DNA of 10,967 nt from Hydrogenophaga sp. Lineage in GTDB: Bacteria; Pseudomonadota; Gammaproteobacteria; Burkholderiales; Burkholderiaceae. A program made the position numbers and the translations under genes. The notes under the pieces are model-generated. The model did not search any database. It saw only the letters and a list, made by a program, of their open reading frames with translations, and was not told the origin of the DNA. The stretch spans positions 1-10,967 of the forward strand of contig JALOSH010000097.1 of NCBI GenBank assembly GCA_025458545.1. The letters run 5' to 3'. Positions 1 to 7,041 of this stretch are shown one piece after another. Positions within the stretch are counted from its first letter, which is position 1. Every line of letters begins with the position of its first letter.

Positions 1-324
1 GCGCTCGCAGCGGCCTTCGGCCGTGGCCAGGCCCCGGAAGTCGCTGCTCCAGGTTTGCGCGGCGGTGTCGATGCGGATGCGCTCGTTGTCTTGCGAGGTG
101 AGGATGAGCGTACCCGCGATGGCGAAGGTGTAGACCGCCACGCCGTCGATCTCCACGCTGCGCACGCGCTGGTTGTCGTAGGCAATGTCCACCGTGCGCG
201 TCCAGCTGCTGCGCGCGGGCAGGTAGACGGCGTCGCACACCAGCGTCACGCGCTGCGGGGCGGCGACCACCGGCCCGCTGACCGCGGCCAGCAAGGCCCA
301 GACCAGGGCGCGCGCGGGGATCAT
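1..324 (-). CDS. Small secreted protein of unknown function (3' end outside window)
   Basis: I do not recognise this family. The frame is open for 108 codons from the ATG at 324-322 to the window edge, so the C-terminus is missing. The N-terminus looks like a signal peptide: a short basic start (R5), a hydrophobic stretch at about residues 6-21, and a likely cleavage after VVAA near residue 22. The mature part is polar and probably beta-rich, with single cysteines near residues 30 and 106 that could form a disulfide in the periplasm. Its start overlaps the stop of the upstream adenosyltransferase gene by ATGA (324-321), which implies one transcript and translational coupling. That gives no evidence of a role in cobalamin chemistry. 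High GC at third codon positions and the close coupling support a real gene. Confidence 0.75.
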   Translation of the reverse strand, partial: MIPARALVWALLAAVSGPVVAAPQRVTLVCDAVYLPARSSWTRTVDIAYDNQRVRSVEIDGVAVYTFAIAGTLILTSQDNERIRIDTAAQTWSSDFRGLATAEGRCER

Positions 325-884
325 TCGGCGCCCTGGGCCATGCGCTCGCTCTTCCAGTACACGTCGTCGCCGCCGTTCATGCGGTTGAGCACGCGGGCCA
401 GCACGAACATCAGGTCGCTCAGGCGGTTGAGGTACTGGCGCGGCGTTTCCTTGATGGCCTCTTCGTTGCCCAGCGCCACCACCGCGCGTTCGGCGCGGCG
501 CGCCACCGTGCGGCACACGTGGGCTTGCGACGCGGCGCGTGTGCCCGCGGGGAGGATGAATTCGGCCAGGCGCGGGAGCTGCTCGTTGTAGGTGGCGAGC
601 GCTTCGTCGAGCGCGATCACGGCGTCGGGCTTGAGCAGCTCGAAGCCGGGGATGGACAGCTCACCCCCGAGGTTGAACAGCTGGTGCTGAATCTCGACCA
701 GCAGGGCGCGCACCTCGGTGGCCATGTCCTCGCACAGCAGCAGGCCGATGTGCGAATTGAGTTCGTCGACCTCGCCCATGGCGTGCACGCGAAGGCTGTT
801 TTTGGAGACGCGCGAGTTGTCGCCCAGGCCGGTGGTGCCGGCGTCGCCGGTGCGGGTGGCGATCTGTGTGAGTCGGTTGCCCAT
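321..884 (-). CDS. Cob(I)alamin adenosyltransferase, PduO type
   Basis: This enzyme transfers the 5'-deoxyadenosyl group of ATP to cob(I)alamin, making adenosylcobalamin for mutases, eliminases and similar enzymes in the cytosol. The 187-residue protein has the family signatures: the N-terminal ATP-binding TRTGDAGTTGLGD (residues 10-22), VDELNSHIG (39-47), FILPAGTRAA (109-118), the RRAER motif (129-133) and YLNRLSDLMFVLAR (151-164). The fold is expected to be a trimeric helical bundle. The open frame extends upstream to 1103, but the ATG at 884 is chosen because the family begins with this MGNRLTQI-like segment and an AGAAGGA Shine-Dalgarno lies just upstream. The extension has no family character and covers a repeat element. 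The stop overlaps the next gene's start (ATGA). It corresponds to PduO/CobA2/MMAB rather than the unrelated CobA/BtuR family. Confidence 0.95.
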   Translation of the reverse strand: MGNRLTQIATRTGDAGTTGLGDNSRVSKNSLRVHAMGEVDELNSHIGLLLCEDMATEVRALLVEIQHQLFNLGGELSIPGFELLKPDAVIALDEALATYNEQLPRLAEFILPAGTRAASQAHVCRTVARRAERAVVALGNEEAIKETPRQYLNRLSDLMFVLARVLNRMNGGDDVYWKSERMAQGAE

Positions 885-959
885 GGGGTTCCTTCTGTGC
901 GGTGTGTGTTGGGAGAGATTGTGCGTGAACACGAACAAGCCCGACGAGACAAGGGCCGC

Positions 960-1040
960 GTTTCGCCGCCGGGCCGCCCCAAGGCGAAACAGCCCCCTCG
1001 GGGGGCAGCGACCCGCGCAGCGGCGGAGCGTGGGGGCCCG
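960..1040 (+). repeat. Intergenic GC-rich repeat element with two hairpins
   Basis: The stretch lies between two divergent genes and is highly structured. GTTTCGCC (960-967) pairs perfectly with GGCGAAAC (983-990) across a 15-nt loop. Next, GCCCCC (992-997) pairs with GGGGGC (1001-1006) across a 3-nt loop. The rest includes GCGCAGCGGCGGAGCGTG and a GGGGGCCC end. From memory, near-identical elements are scattered between genes of Acidovorax, Hydrogenophaga and relatives; that is recollection, not a search. It differs in sequence from the two related elements at 7733-7808 and 10615-10690. It may act as a REP-like element or transcript end signal. There is no T-run, so a classical rho-independent terminator is not supported. 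The strand is arbitrary. Confidence 0.6.
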
Positions 1041-1169
1041 GTAACAGCAAGCAGGGAAATGTGTCTCAGGCAAGTGGAATGTGCGTGAGGCAACAGCCGG
1101 CAAAAACGCTGGCCTTGGGCGGCTGCAGCCGGTGCAATGGCGGTCCTTTCAACTTTTCGGGAGCATCCC

Positions 1170-1472
1170 ATGACCGTGAAACGCAAGACCCTCGTCGCCA
1201 ACTTCGAAGCCCGCAGCGTGCTGCTGATCGCCGGCTGGACACTGGGCGTGGCCAGCACCGCGATGGCGCAGAACATGCCGGCCCGGCCGGCCGCACCGAG
1301 CGACGCCGAGATCAGCGCCACTTTCAAGCAGGCCGACAAGAACGGTGACGGCCAGCTCAGCCGCGAAGAGGCCACCGCAGTGCAAGGGTTGGAAGCGGCC
1401 TTCGACCGGCTCGACACCGACCGCAGCGGCAGCCTCAGCCCCGAGGAGTTTGATCGGAGAACGCAGGGCTGA
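1170..1472 (+). CDS. Secreted EF-hand calcium-binding protein
   Basis: This small 100-residue protein carries two consecutive EF-hand loops. The first is canonical, DKNGDGQLSREE (about residues 57-68), with D, N, D at positions 1, 3, 5, Gly at 6 and Glu at 12. The second, DTDRSGSLSPEE (about 82-93), keeps D, D, S at 1, 3, 5, Gly at 6 and Glu at 12. An N-terminal hydrophobic segment (about 17-30) after a basic start ends in AMA-Q near residue 34-35, a good signal peptidase I site, so it is probably periplasmic. The ATG at 1170 is preferred over an in-frame upstream start at 1137 because a GGGAG ribosome site lies 7 nt before it and the signal peptide begins there. It is monocistronic and divergent from the adenosyltransferase gene. 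Partner and role are unknown. Confidence 0.85.
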   Translation: MTVKRKTLVANFEARSVLLIAGWTLGVASTAMAQNMPARPAAPSDAEISATFKQADKNGDGQLSREEATAVQGLEAAFDRLDTDRSGSLSPEEFDRRTQG

Positions 1473-1616
1473 CGGCCGCTGGCGGGGAGCGTGCCGCAGA
1501 CCTCTGGCCAGGCACCGTGATTCGCGGCGGCATCCCCGGCCGCACCCCGCCAGCGAACAGCGACGGCGATCGGTCCAGCCAAGGCTACTGGTCGCGGGTT
1601 TGCACGGATACCGGCA

Positions 1617-1642
1617 AATTACATTACAAGCACAATGTAATT
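1617..1642. promoter_or_regulatory. Inverted repeat, probable operator of the TetR-type regulator
   Basis: AATTACATT (1617-1625) and AATGTAATT (1634-1642) form a perfect 9-bp inverted repeat separated by 8 nt. It ends 14 nt before the ATG of the TetR-family gene and is an AT-rich island in GC-rich DNA. TetR-family regulators commonly bind such palindromes to repress their own promoter, so autorepression of the regulator-Bug-amidase transcript is the natural inference. A TTGCAC at 1600-1605 could be a -35 box whose -10 falls inside the palindrome, but no -10 at ideal spacing is convincing. Confidence 0.65.
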
Positions 1643-1656
1643 CAAACGGACCGTCC

Positions 1657-2265
1657 ATGCCCCCCAATCTCCACCAGCTCAAAAGCGCTCAAACGCGCGT
1701 TCGCCTGCTCGACGCAGCGCGGGACGTTCTTCACAGCAAGGGCTACGGGCAACTGTCGTTGCACGAAGTGGCCAGTGCGGCGAACATGACCACTGGCGCG
1801 GTGCAGCACCATTTCGGCTCCAAGGCGGCGCTGATGATGGAGGTCATCGTCCACCTGGTCGACCAGCTCGATCAGGGCAATGATTTCTGGCCCGCCCCGC
1901 ACTGGTCAGCGAAACGCCGCGCAGACCACCTGGTGCGCCAGGCTTGGCTGCAGCTCTACAGCCAGCGGCGGTTTGCCACCGCCTGGTCGGCCTACCTCGC
2001 GGCCAGAGACGATGCGGAGATGACCGCGCACATCGTGGAGTGCCGGAAGCTGCTTGCCGAACGGCTGTCGCAGCACATGTACCAGTCCTTTCCCGAACTT
2101 GCCGCATGGCCCGACGGACAGGCTCGGGTGCATCTGATTCTTACCTGCCTGCGCGGCCTGGGCCTGCAGGCGCCATTCGCAGCGCCTGCAGTCATCGAGG
2201 CACAACTCAAGGTGCTATCGCTCACCTTGCAATCTTTTCTACAACCACCGGAGACACACCCATGA
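1657..2265 (+). CDS. TetR/AcrR-family transcriptional regulator
   Basis: This 202-residue protein has the size and layout of a TetR repressor. An N-terminal helix (TRVRLLDAARDVLHSKGY, about 13-30) leads into the helix-turn-helix at about 35-56, with LHEVASAANMTTGAVQHHFG followed by SK, the family's hallmark recognition segment. The helical remainder is the ligand-binding and dimerisation domain and names no ligand. The open frame extends upstream to 1345, but the ATG at 1657 is chosen because the TetR fold starts there and the extension covers the EF-hand gene end and the palindrome. The ribosome site is weak (GGA about 8 nt upstream). The stop overlaps the start of the Bug-protein gene as ATGA (2262-2265), so the regulator is probably the first gene of the operon it controls. 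Confidence 0.93.
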   Translation: MPPNLHQLKSAQTRVRLLDAARDVLHSKGYGQLSLHEVASAANMTTGAVQHHFGSKAALMMEVIVHLVDQLDQGNDFWPAPHWSAKRRADHLVRQAWLQLYSQRRFATAWSAYLAARDDAEMTAHIVECRKLLAERLSQHMYQSFPELAAWPDGQARVHLILTCLRGLGLQAPFAAPAVIEAQLKVLSLTLQSFLQPPETHP

Positions 2266-3227
2266 ATCTGCCCCGTTGCGCACCACTGTCCCTGGCGGCC
2301 GTGACCCTCATGACCGCCCAGGCGTTCGCTCAGTCCACCCCACTGCAGATCATCGCCCAGCAGCCACCGGGCAGTGGATCAGACGCCATGACCCGCACCT
2401 GGGCCGAGTGCGTGGCCCGCCAGACGGGTCAGGCAAATGTGGTGATGAACAAGCCGGGCGCCAACGGCATCCTGGCGATCAACCATCTCAAGGGCCTGCC
2501 GGCCGACGGGGCCAACGTGATGTCCATCGGTATGTCGCAGATGACCATCACGCCATTCGTGCACAAGCAGATGCCCTACGACCCGATCAAGGACTTCGAC
2601 GGCATCGCGCTCATCGGCACGTCGCCGCTGGTGCTGGCGGTGCCTGCCAGCGCGGGCATCCGCAAGCTGGCTGACCTTGAGAAGGTGGCGAAGTCGCAAG
2701 CCGGCGGCCTGAACTTCGGCTCGCCCGGCAAGGGCAGCCCGGCGCACCTGCTCACCACGGCGCTCACCGAAGCCATGAACTGGCCCGCCACGCATGTGCC
2801 CTTCGTGGGCGAGTCTGCCGGCCTGACGGCGCTGATGGGCAACCACATCCAGGCCATGACGTTGGTGATCGGCACCGCGGCCACGCAGGTCAAGGCGGGC
2901 AAGCTGGTGCCACTGGCGGTGTTTGCGCCTGAGCGCTCGACGCTCATGCCCGACGTGCCGACCATCGCCGAGGCCGGTGGTCCCACGGTGCTCGCGCGGC
3001 CGGCCTGGATCGCGGTGGTCGCCAAAAATGGCACCCCAGCCGCCGTGGTGGCCAGGCTCAACGAGGCCACCAACAAATGCCGTACCGACAGCGCCTATGT
3101 GGAACGCATGACAGCGATGAACGTCACTCTGGTCAGCAGCAAACCCGGCGACGTGCAGGCCTATGCCGAGCGCGACATCGCGGTCTGGAAGCCGCTGATC
3201 GAGAAACTGGGCCTCGCCGCCGAATGA
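2262..3227 (+). CDS. Bug/TctC-family periplasmic solute-binding protein
   Basis: The 321-residue protein belongs to the Bordetella uptake gene (Bug) family, the extracytoplasmic binding components related to tripartite tricarboxylate transporters. A signal peptide runs to AFA-Q (cleavage about 23/24). Family features follow: PPGSGSDAMTR (about 35-45), which forms part of the ligand pocket loop, NKPGANGILAINHLK, YDPIKDFDGIALIGTSPLVL, and the C-terminal FAPERSTLMPDVPTIAEAG segment. Bug proteins typically bind small carboxylates or amides such as nicotinamide. No TctA or TctB membrane subunits are adjacent, as is usual for the expanded orphan Bug paralogues of Burkholderiales, so the partner permease must lie elsewhere or the protein may act as a sensor. 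The ATG at 2262 overlaps the regulator's stop, and GGAG lies upstream. Co-transcription with the amidase suggests the ligand is the amidase's substrate or product. Confidence 0.95.
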   Translation: MNLPRCAPLSLAAVTLMTAQAFAQSTPLQIIAQQPPGSGSDAMTRTWAECVARQTGQANVVMNKPGANGILAINHLKGLPADGANVMSIGMSQMTITPFVHKQMPYDPIKDFDGIALIGTSPLVLAVPASAGIRKLADLEKVAKSQAGGLNFGSPGKGSPAHLLTTALTEAMNWPATHVPFVGESAGLTALMGNHIQAMTLVIGTAATQVKAGKLVPLAVFAPERSTLMPDVPTIAEAGGPTVLARPAWIAVVAKNGTPAAVVARLNEATNKCRTDSAYVERMTAMNVTLVSSKPGDVQAYAERDIAVWKPLIEKLGLAAE

Positions 3228-3292
3228 GCACTGCACAAACGCTCCGAAAGCGCTCAGCCCCGAAACCCACACAGCGAAGGGTCGTCCAGTGA
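3224..3292 (+). other. Possible 22-codon coupling ORF between the Bug and amidase genes
   Basis: A 22-codon frame begins with an ATG overlapping the Bug-gene stop (ATGA, 3224-3227). It ends with a TGA overlapping the GTG start of the amidase (GTGA, 3289-3292). The predicted peptide is short, basic and without recognisable features. The double overlap would let ribosomes terminate and reinitiate stepwise from one large gene to the next. No good ribosome site precedes the ATG, and such an arrangement can occur by chance, so I treat it as a candidate translational linker rather than a gene. Confidence 0.25.
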
Positions 3293-4782
3293 GCCTGGTC
3301 GACCTCAGCGCAACCGCCCTGCGCGACGCGATCGCGAGCAAAGCCCTGTCACCCGTGGAGCTGATGCGTGCGTGTCTGGACCGCATCGATGCACTCAACC
3401 CAGCGGTCAACGCGATCTGCGCACGCGACGACGGGCGAGCCATGGCCGTTGCGCGCCAGGCCGAACAGCAGGTGATACGCGGAGGGCCTTTGCCGCCCCT
3501 GCTGGGCCTCCCGTTGGGGGTGAAAGACCTGCAAGACACCGCTGGCCTGCTCACCACACATGGCAACGTGCGCCTGCGCGGCCATGTGCCGACGCACGAC
3601 AACGCGTTGGTGGCCCGGTTGCGTTCGGCCGGGGCCATCGTGACCGCTAAGACCAATGTGCCCGACTCGGGCGCGGGCGCCAACACGCGCAACCCCGTCT
3701 GGGGCGCCACCGGCAACCCGTTCAACCCCGACCTGAACGCTGGTGGCTCCTCGGGCGGCTCTGCGGCGGCGCTCGCCACCGACATGCTGCCCCTGTGCAC
3801 CGGCTCCGATACCGGCGGATCGCTGCGGATTCCCGCCGCGCTGTGCGGTGTGGTAGGTCTGCGGCCCTCGCCTGGCTTGGTGGCCAACGACGCACGGCCG
3901 TTGGGCTGGTCAGCGATCTCGGTGCTCGGCCCGATGGCGCGCGACGTCTCAGACACGGCGTTGATGCTCTCAGCCTGTGTGGGACCGCACCCGATGGACC
4001 CACTGAGCGGACCGCGGCTGACAGGGCCGCTCTGGCCACTGCCAGAGGTGGACCTGTCGCGCCTGCGCATCGCGTTCACCCCCGACTTCGGGACCTGCGC
4101 GGTCGATCCGATGATCCGCCGCGTGTTCGCCCATCGCATCAGCGGCCTGGCCCGCGAGGTCGCACACTGCGAGCCGCTGGACTGGAACCTTGAAGAAGGT
4201 CACAGGTGCTTTGATGTCATACGCGCTGAGAGCTTCCTGGCCGGCTTCGAAGCACTGTCGCGCACGGATCCGGACAGCCTGGCCCCCAACGTAAGGGCCA
4301 ATGTAGCAATGGCCTCCAGCATCACGCTGTCAGACAGGGCCCAGGCCCACACTGTGCAAACGCGCCTCTTCCGCCAGTTCCAGCGGGCGTTCGAGTCGGT
4401 GGACCTGATCTTGGCCCCGGTCACGCCGCTGTCACCCTTCCCCTGGACCGAGCCCTACGCTACACGCATCGATGGGGTGGAACAGCGCAACTACTACGAG
4501 TGGCTGAGCCTGACCTACCTTGTAACACTGGCCACTTGCCCGGCCTTGTCATTACCATGCGGTCTGGACGAATTGGGCATGCCCTTTGGTCTGCAACTGA
4601 TCGCACCCCTGCATCAAGATGCGCAGTTGCTTGCAATGGCCCGTGCCCTGGAGACCTGGTATGGAACGCGACCTCGACCCGACGTGCAGGTCCTGCGGAC
4701 GCCGCGGCCTCAGCTGAAGTCGCTGGTCACTCACCCGCCGCTGCCGCACGGTGATGCAGCCACTGCTCTCACCGCAGTTTGA
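3289..4782 (+). CDS. Amidase, amidase-signature family
   Basis: This 497-residue amide hydrolase has a complete Ser-cisSer-Lys catalytic triad. Lys79 is in GLPLGVKDLQD, the cis-Ser154 in the GGSSGGS loop, and the nucleophile Ser178 in TGSDTGGSLRIPA. The numbering matches that of the GatA subunit by coincidence of length. It is not likely to be GatA, because no gatB or gatC is present and the setting is a TetR-Bug operon. The family also includes aryl-acylamidases, nicotinamidase-like enzymes, urethanases and 6-aminohexanoate-cyclic-dimer hydrolases, so the substrate stays open. There is no signal peptide, so it acts in the cytosol. The start is a GTG with GAAGGG upstream; it follows the Bug gene by 61 nt, bridged by a possible 22-codon ORF. 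By eye, the 3' half uses somewhat more A/T-ending codons than the downstream dehydrogenase. Confidence 0.95.
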   Translation: MSLVDLSATALRDAIASKALSPVELMRACLDRIDALNPAVNAICARDDGRAMAVARQAEQQVIRGGPLPPLLGLPLGVKDLQDTAGLLTTHGNVRLRGHVPTHDNALVARLRSAGAIVTAKTNVPDSGAGANTRNPVWGATGNPFNPDLNAGGSSGGSAAALATDMLPLCTGSDTGGSLRIPAALCGVVGLRPSPGLVANDARPLGWSAISVLGPMARDVSDTALMLSACVGPHPMDPLSGPRLTGPLWPLPEVDLSRLRIAFTPDFGTCAVDPMIRRVFAHRISGLAREVAHCEPLDWNLEEGHRCFDVIRAESFLAGFEALSRTDPDSLAPNVRANVAMASSITLSDRAQAHTVQTRLFRQFQRAFESVDLILAPVTPLSPFPWTEPYATRIDGVEQRNYYEWLSLTYLVTLATCPALSLPCGLDELGMPFGLQLIAPLHQDAQLLAMARALETWYGTRPRPDVQVLRTPRPQLKSLVTHPPLPHGDAATALTAV

Positions 4783-4805
4783 ATTTGTTTGAAAGGACCA
4801 CGCCC

Positions 4806-6230
4806 ATGAACGCCCCCACCGACCACAGCCACCTCGCGCCCGCGTTGCAGTTGCGCGAGGTGCCCGCCGCGCTGATCGCGGCGCTGCAGGCGCGCTTTGG
4901 CGCCCAGTGCTCCACCGCCCTGGCGGTGCGCGAGCACCACGGGCGCGACGAGTCCATCTTCAGCGTGCCGCCGCCCTCGGCGGTGGTGTTTGCACAATCC
5001 ACGCAAGACGTGGCCGACGCGGTGAAGCTGGCGGCGTCTTACAAGGTGCCGGTGATTCCCTTCGGCGTCGGTTCTTCGCTCGAAGGCCATCTGCTGGCCG
5101 TGCAGGGCGGCATCAGCATCGACGTGAGCCGCATGGACAAAGTGCTGTCCATCAACGCCGAAGACCTCACCGTGACGGTGCAGCCCGGCGTGACGCGTTT
5201 GGGTGTGAACAACGCGGTGAAAAGCGAAGGCCTGTTCTTCCCGATCGACCCGGGCGCGGACGCGTCCATCGGCGGCATGACCGCCACGCGCGCCAGCGGC
5301 ACCAACGCCGTGCGCTACGGCACCATGCGCGAGAACGTGCTGGCGCTGGAAGTGGTCACCGCCAGCGGCGAAGTCATCCGCACCGGCACCCGCGCCAAGA
5401 AAAGCAGCGCCGGCTACGACCTCACGCGCCTGATGGTGGGCAGCGAAGGCACGCTGGGCGTGATCACCGAAGTGACGCTCAAGCTCTACCCGCTGCCCGA
5501 GGCCATCTCGGCCGCGACTTGCTCCTTCCCCACCATCGAGGCCGCGGTGCGCACCGTCATCCAGATCATCCAGCTCGGTGTGCCGATCGCGCGCTGCGAG
5601 CTGATCGACGCGGGCACGGTGCGCATGGTCAACGCGCACAGCAAGCTCGGTCTGCGCGAAGAACACATGCTGCTGATGGAGTTCCACGGCTCGCCTGCGA
5701 GCGTGAAGGAGCAGGCCGAGACGGTGCAGGAAATCGCGGCCGAATTTGACGGTCAGGCCTTCGAGTGGGCGACCACGCCCGAGGAGCGCACCCGCCTGTG
5801 GACCGCGCGGCACAACGCTTACTTTGCCGCCATTCAGAGCAAGCCCGGCTGCCGCGCCGTCAGCACCGACACCTGCGTGCCGATCAGCCGCCTCGCCGAC
5901 TGCCTGCTCGACTCGGTGGCCGAGGCCGACGCCAGCGGCCTGCCGTACTTTCTGGTGGGCCATGTGGGCGACGGCAACTTCCACTTCGGTTATCTGATCG
6001 ACCCCGACAAACCGGAAGAGCACCGGGTGGCCGAAGCGCTGAACAACACGCTGGTGGCGCGTGCGCTGGCGCTGGAAGGCACTTGCACCGGTGAGCACGG
6101 CGTGGGCCTGCACAAGATGGACTTTCTGCGCACCGAGGCGGGCGACGGCGCCATCGACATGATGCGTGCCGTCAAGCGCGCGCTGGACCCGCACAACATC
6201 CTGAACCCGGGCAAGATCTTCGCGTTGTGA
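4806..6230 (+). CDS. FAD-linked 2-hydroxyacid dehydrogenase (D-lactate dehydrogenase/GlcD type)
   Basis: The 474-residue flavoprotein has the two-domain layout of the VAO/PCMH superfamily. The N-terminal FAD-binding domain carries IPFGVGSSLEGH (about 84-95), PGADASIGGMTATRASGTNA (149-168) and VGSEGTLGVITEVTLKLYP (211-229). The C-terminal domain has the metal- and substrate-binding GHVGDGNFHFG (385-395), EGTCTGEHGVG (424-434) and the family-ending DPHNILNPGK (461-470). Such enzymes oxidise D-lactate, glycolate or other D-2-hydroxyacids and pass electrons to cytochrome or quinone. Specificity within the family is not readable. The ATG at 4806 is preferred over an in-frame TTG at 4779 because AAGGA (4793-4797) sits 8 nt before it. 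It starts 23 nt after the amidase stop, so read-through is likely. It may however be an older resident with its own function, because its codon use looks more GC-extreme. Confidence 0.92.
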   Translation: MNAPTDHSHLAPALQLREVPAALIAALQARFGAQCSTALAVREHHGRDESIFSVPPPSAVVFAQSTQDVADAVKLAASYKVPVIPFGVGSSLEGHLLAVQGGISIDVSRMDKVLSINAEDLTVTVQPGVTRLGVNNAVKSEGLFFPIDPGADASIGGMTATRASGTNAVRYGTMRENVLALEVVTASGEVIRTGTRAKKSSAGYDLTRLMVGSEGTLGVITEVTLKLYPLPEAISAATCSFPTIEAAVRTVIQIIQLGVPIARCELIDAGTVRMVNAHSKLGLREEHMLLMEFHGSPASVKEQAETVQEIAAEFDGQAFEWATTPEERTRLWTARHNAYFAAIQSKPGCRAVSTDTCVPISRLADCLLDSVAEADASGLPYFLVGHVGDGNFHFGYLIDPDKPEEHRVAEALNNTLVARALALEGTCTGEHGVGLHKMDFLRTEAGDGAIDMMRAVKRALDPHNILNPGKIFAL

Positions 6231-6406
6231 AGCAGCGGCTGCGGGCGCCGGGTGTTCCCTGGGGCGGGTGACCCGGGTTTCTGGACAAAATGTGGACGTC
6301 CTCCGGGCGGTGGGCACGCACGGAGGTCCACAGCGGGTCCGCCCGTGCAAAAATGGCAGCGCTTTTTTCTTGCCTAGAATCGGACATCTTCAGGGGGGAT
6401 TCCACA
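6231..6406 (+). promoter_or_regulatory. Intergenic region with hairpin and possible -10 box for the Sel1-lipoprotein unit
   Basis: This 176-nt gap probably holds the end of the cassette transcript and the promoter of the next unit. CCTCCG and CGGAGG (within about 6292-6336) form a stem extended by flanking GGA/TCC, but no T-run follows it directly, so it is not a clear terminator. TAGAAT at 6375-6380 is a plausible -10 hexamer 27 nt before the start codon. No matching -35 at 16-18 nt is evident. GGGGGGA just before the ATG at 6407 is the ribosome site. Confidence 0.3.
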
Positions 6407-6985
6407 ATGAAACGTCTGCTGCTTGCTTGCATGCTGGTGGCGGGTGCCGCGAGCGCCCAGTCCAGCGAAAAAACCATCCGCATTTGCGACCACACCGGCT
6501 GTTCGGAGCGTCCGCGCAGCAGCGCGACCTTTGACCCGACGCGCGACGATAACCCCGAAGAAACCCGCCGCCTGGCCGCCCTGGCCGAGATTGCCCGCAA
6601 GGACCCCCGCGCCGCCTACGACCTGGGCTTGCGCTACTTCCGCGGCGACGGCGTCAAACGCGACAGCTACCAAGCCATCCAGTGGATGCGCGAAGCGGGC
6701 GACCGTGGCGTGCCCGAAGCGCAACTGGCCCTGGGCCGCTTCTACCTGATGGGCGTGGAAGAAATGGGCTCCGACCCGGCCGAGGCAGAGAAATGGCTCT
6801 CGCTGGCCGCCGGTCGCGGCGACAAAGAAGCTGAAAAGCTGCTCGCCGAAGCCCGCACCGCCAAGAAGACCGAACAAGACCTCTACCAGTGGCGCGAGGC
6901 GCACCGCAAGAACTGGTACGGCTGGTGGCACACCGGCTACGCCTACCGCTGGTATTGGGGACCGGTGGGCTGGTACTACCGCTGA
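6407..6985 (+). CDS. Secreted Sel1-repeat (TPR-like) protein with aromatic-rich C-terminus
   Basis: This 192-residue protein starts with a signal peptide (MKRLLLACMLVAGAASA, cleavage near 17/18). A short polar region with one Cys pair (C27, C32) follows, then two Sel1-like helical repeats at about 69-104 (AAYDLGLRYFRGDGVKRD and on) and 105-141 (AQLALGRFYLMGVEE and on). Sel1 repeats are protein-protein interaction modules. The last 23 residues are unusual: from 170 on, more than half are Trp or Tyr, as in GWWHTGYAYRWYWGP. I cannot assign a function. The aromatic tail could pack on another protein, bind carbohydrate or associate with membrane. An in-frame upstream start at 6290 is rejected because the signal peptide and GGGGGGA ribosome site mark 6407. 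A lipoprotein gene follows 56 nt later and is probably co-transcribed. Confidence 0.88.
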   Translation: MKRLLLACMLVAGAASAQSSEKTIRICDHTGCSERPRSSATFDPTRDDNPEETRRLAALAEIARKDPRAAYDLGLRYFRGDGVKRDSYQAIQWMREAGDRGVPEAQLALGRFYLMGVEEMGSDPAEAEKWLSLAAGRGDKEAEKLLAEARTAKKTEQDLYQWREAHRKNWYGWWHTGYAYRWYWGPVGWYYR

Positions 6986-7041
6986 ACCGAAACATCCACT
7001 CCACACCTTCGAACCCACCCTCTGAACAAAGGCAGAACCAC

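Noticed and set aside
992..1006. Hairpin GCCCCC/GGGGGC as a rho-independent terminator
   Set aside because: No T-run follows on either strand, and it lies between divergent starts where a terminator is not expected; it is better explained as part of a repeat element.
885..1103. N-terminal extension of the adenosyltransferase frame upstream of 884
   Set aside because: The extension has no family similarity, crosses a structured repeat, and a good ribosome site and the typical N-terminus are at 884.
2379..4139. Long open frame on the minus strand (586 codons) opposite the Bug and amidase genes
   Set aside because: It is antisense to two genes with clear family motifs and intact catalytic residues. 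Its translation is Arg/Gly/Ala-rich without domains, as expected of shadow frames in high-GC DNA.
3289..4782. Amidase as the GatA subunit of Glu-tRNA(Gln) amidotransferase
   Set aside because: The catalytic residue numbers coincide, but gatB and gatC are absent and the gene sits in a TetR-regulated operon with a binding protein, so a catabolic amidase is more likely.
4731..6350. Long open frame on the minus strand (539 codons) opposite the FAD-linked dehydrogenase
   Set aside because: Its composition (His, Arg, Ala, Gly-rich) is that of a GC-rich shadow frame, and the plus strand encodes a full-length, motif-complete flavoprotein.
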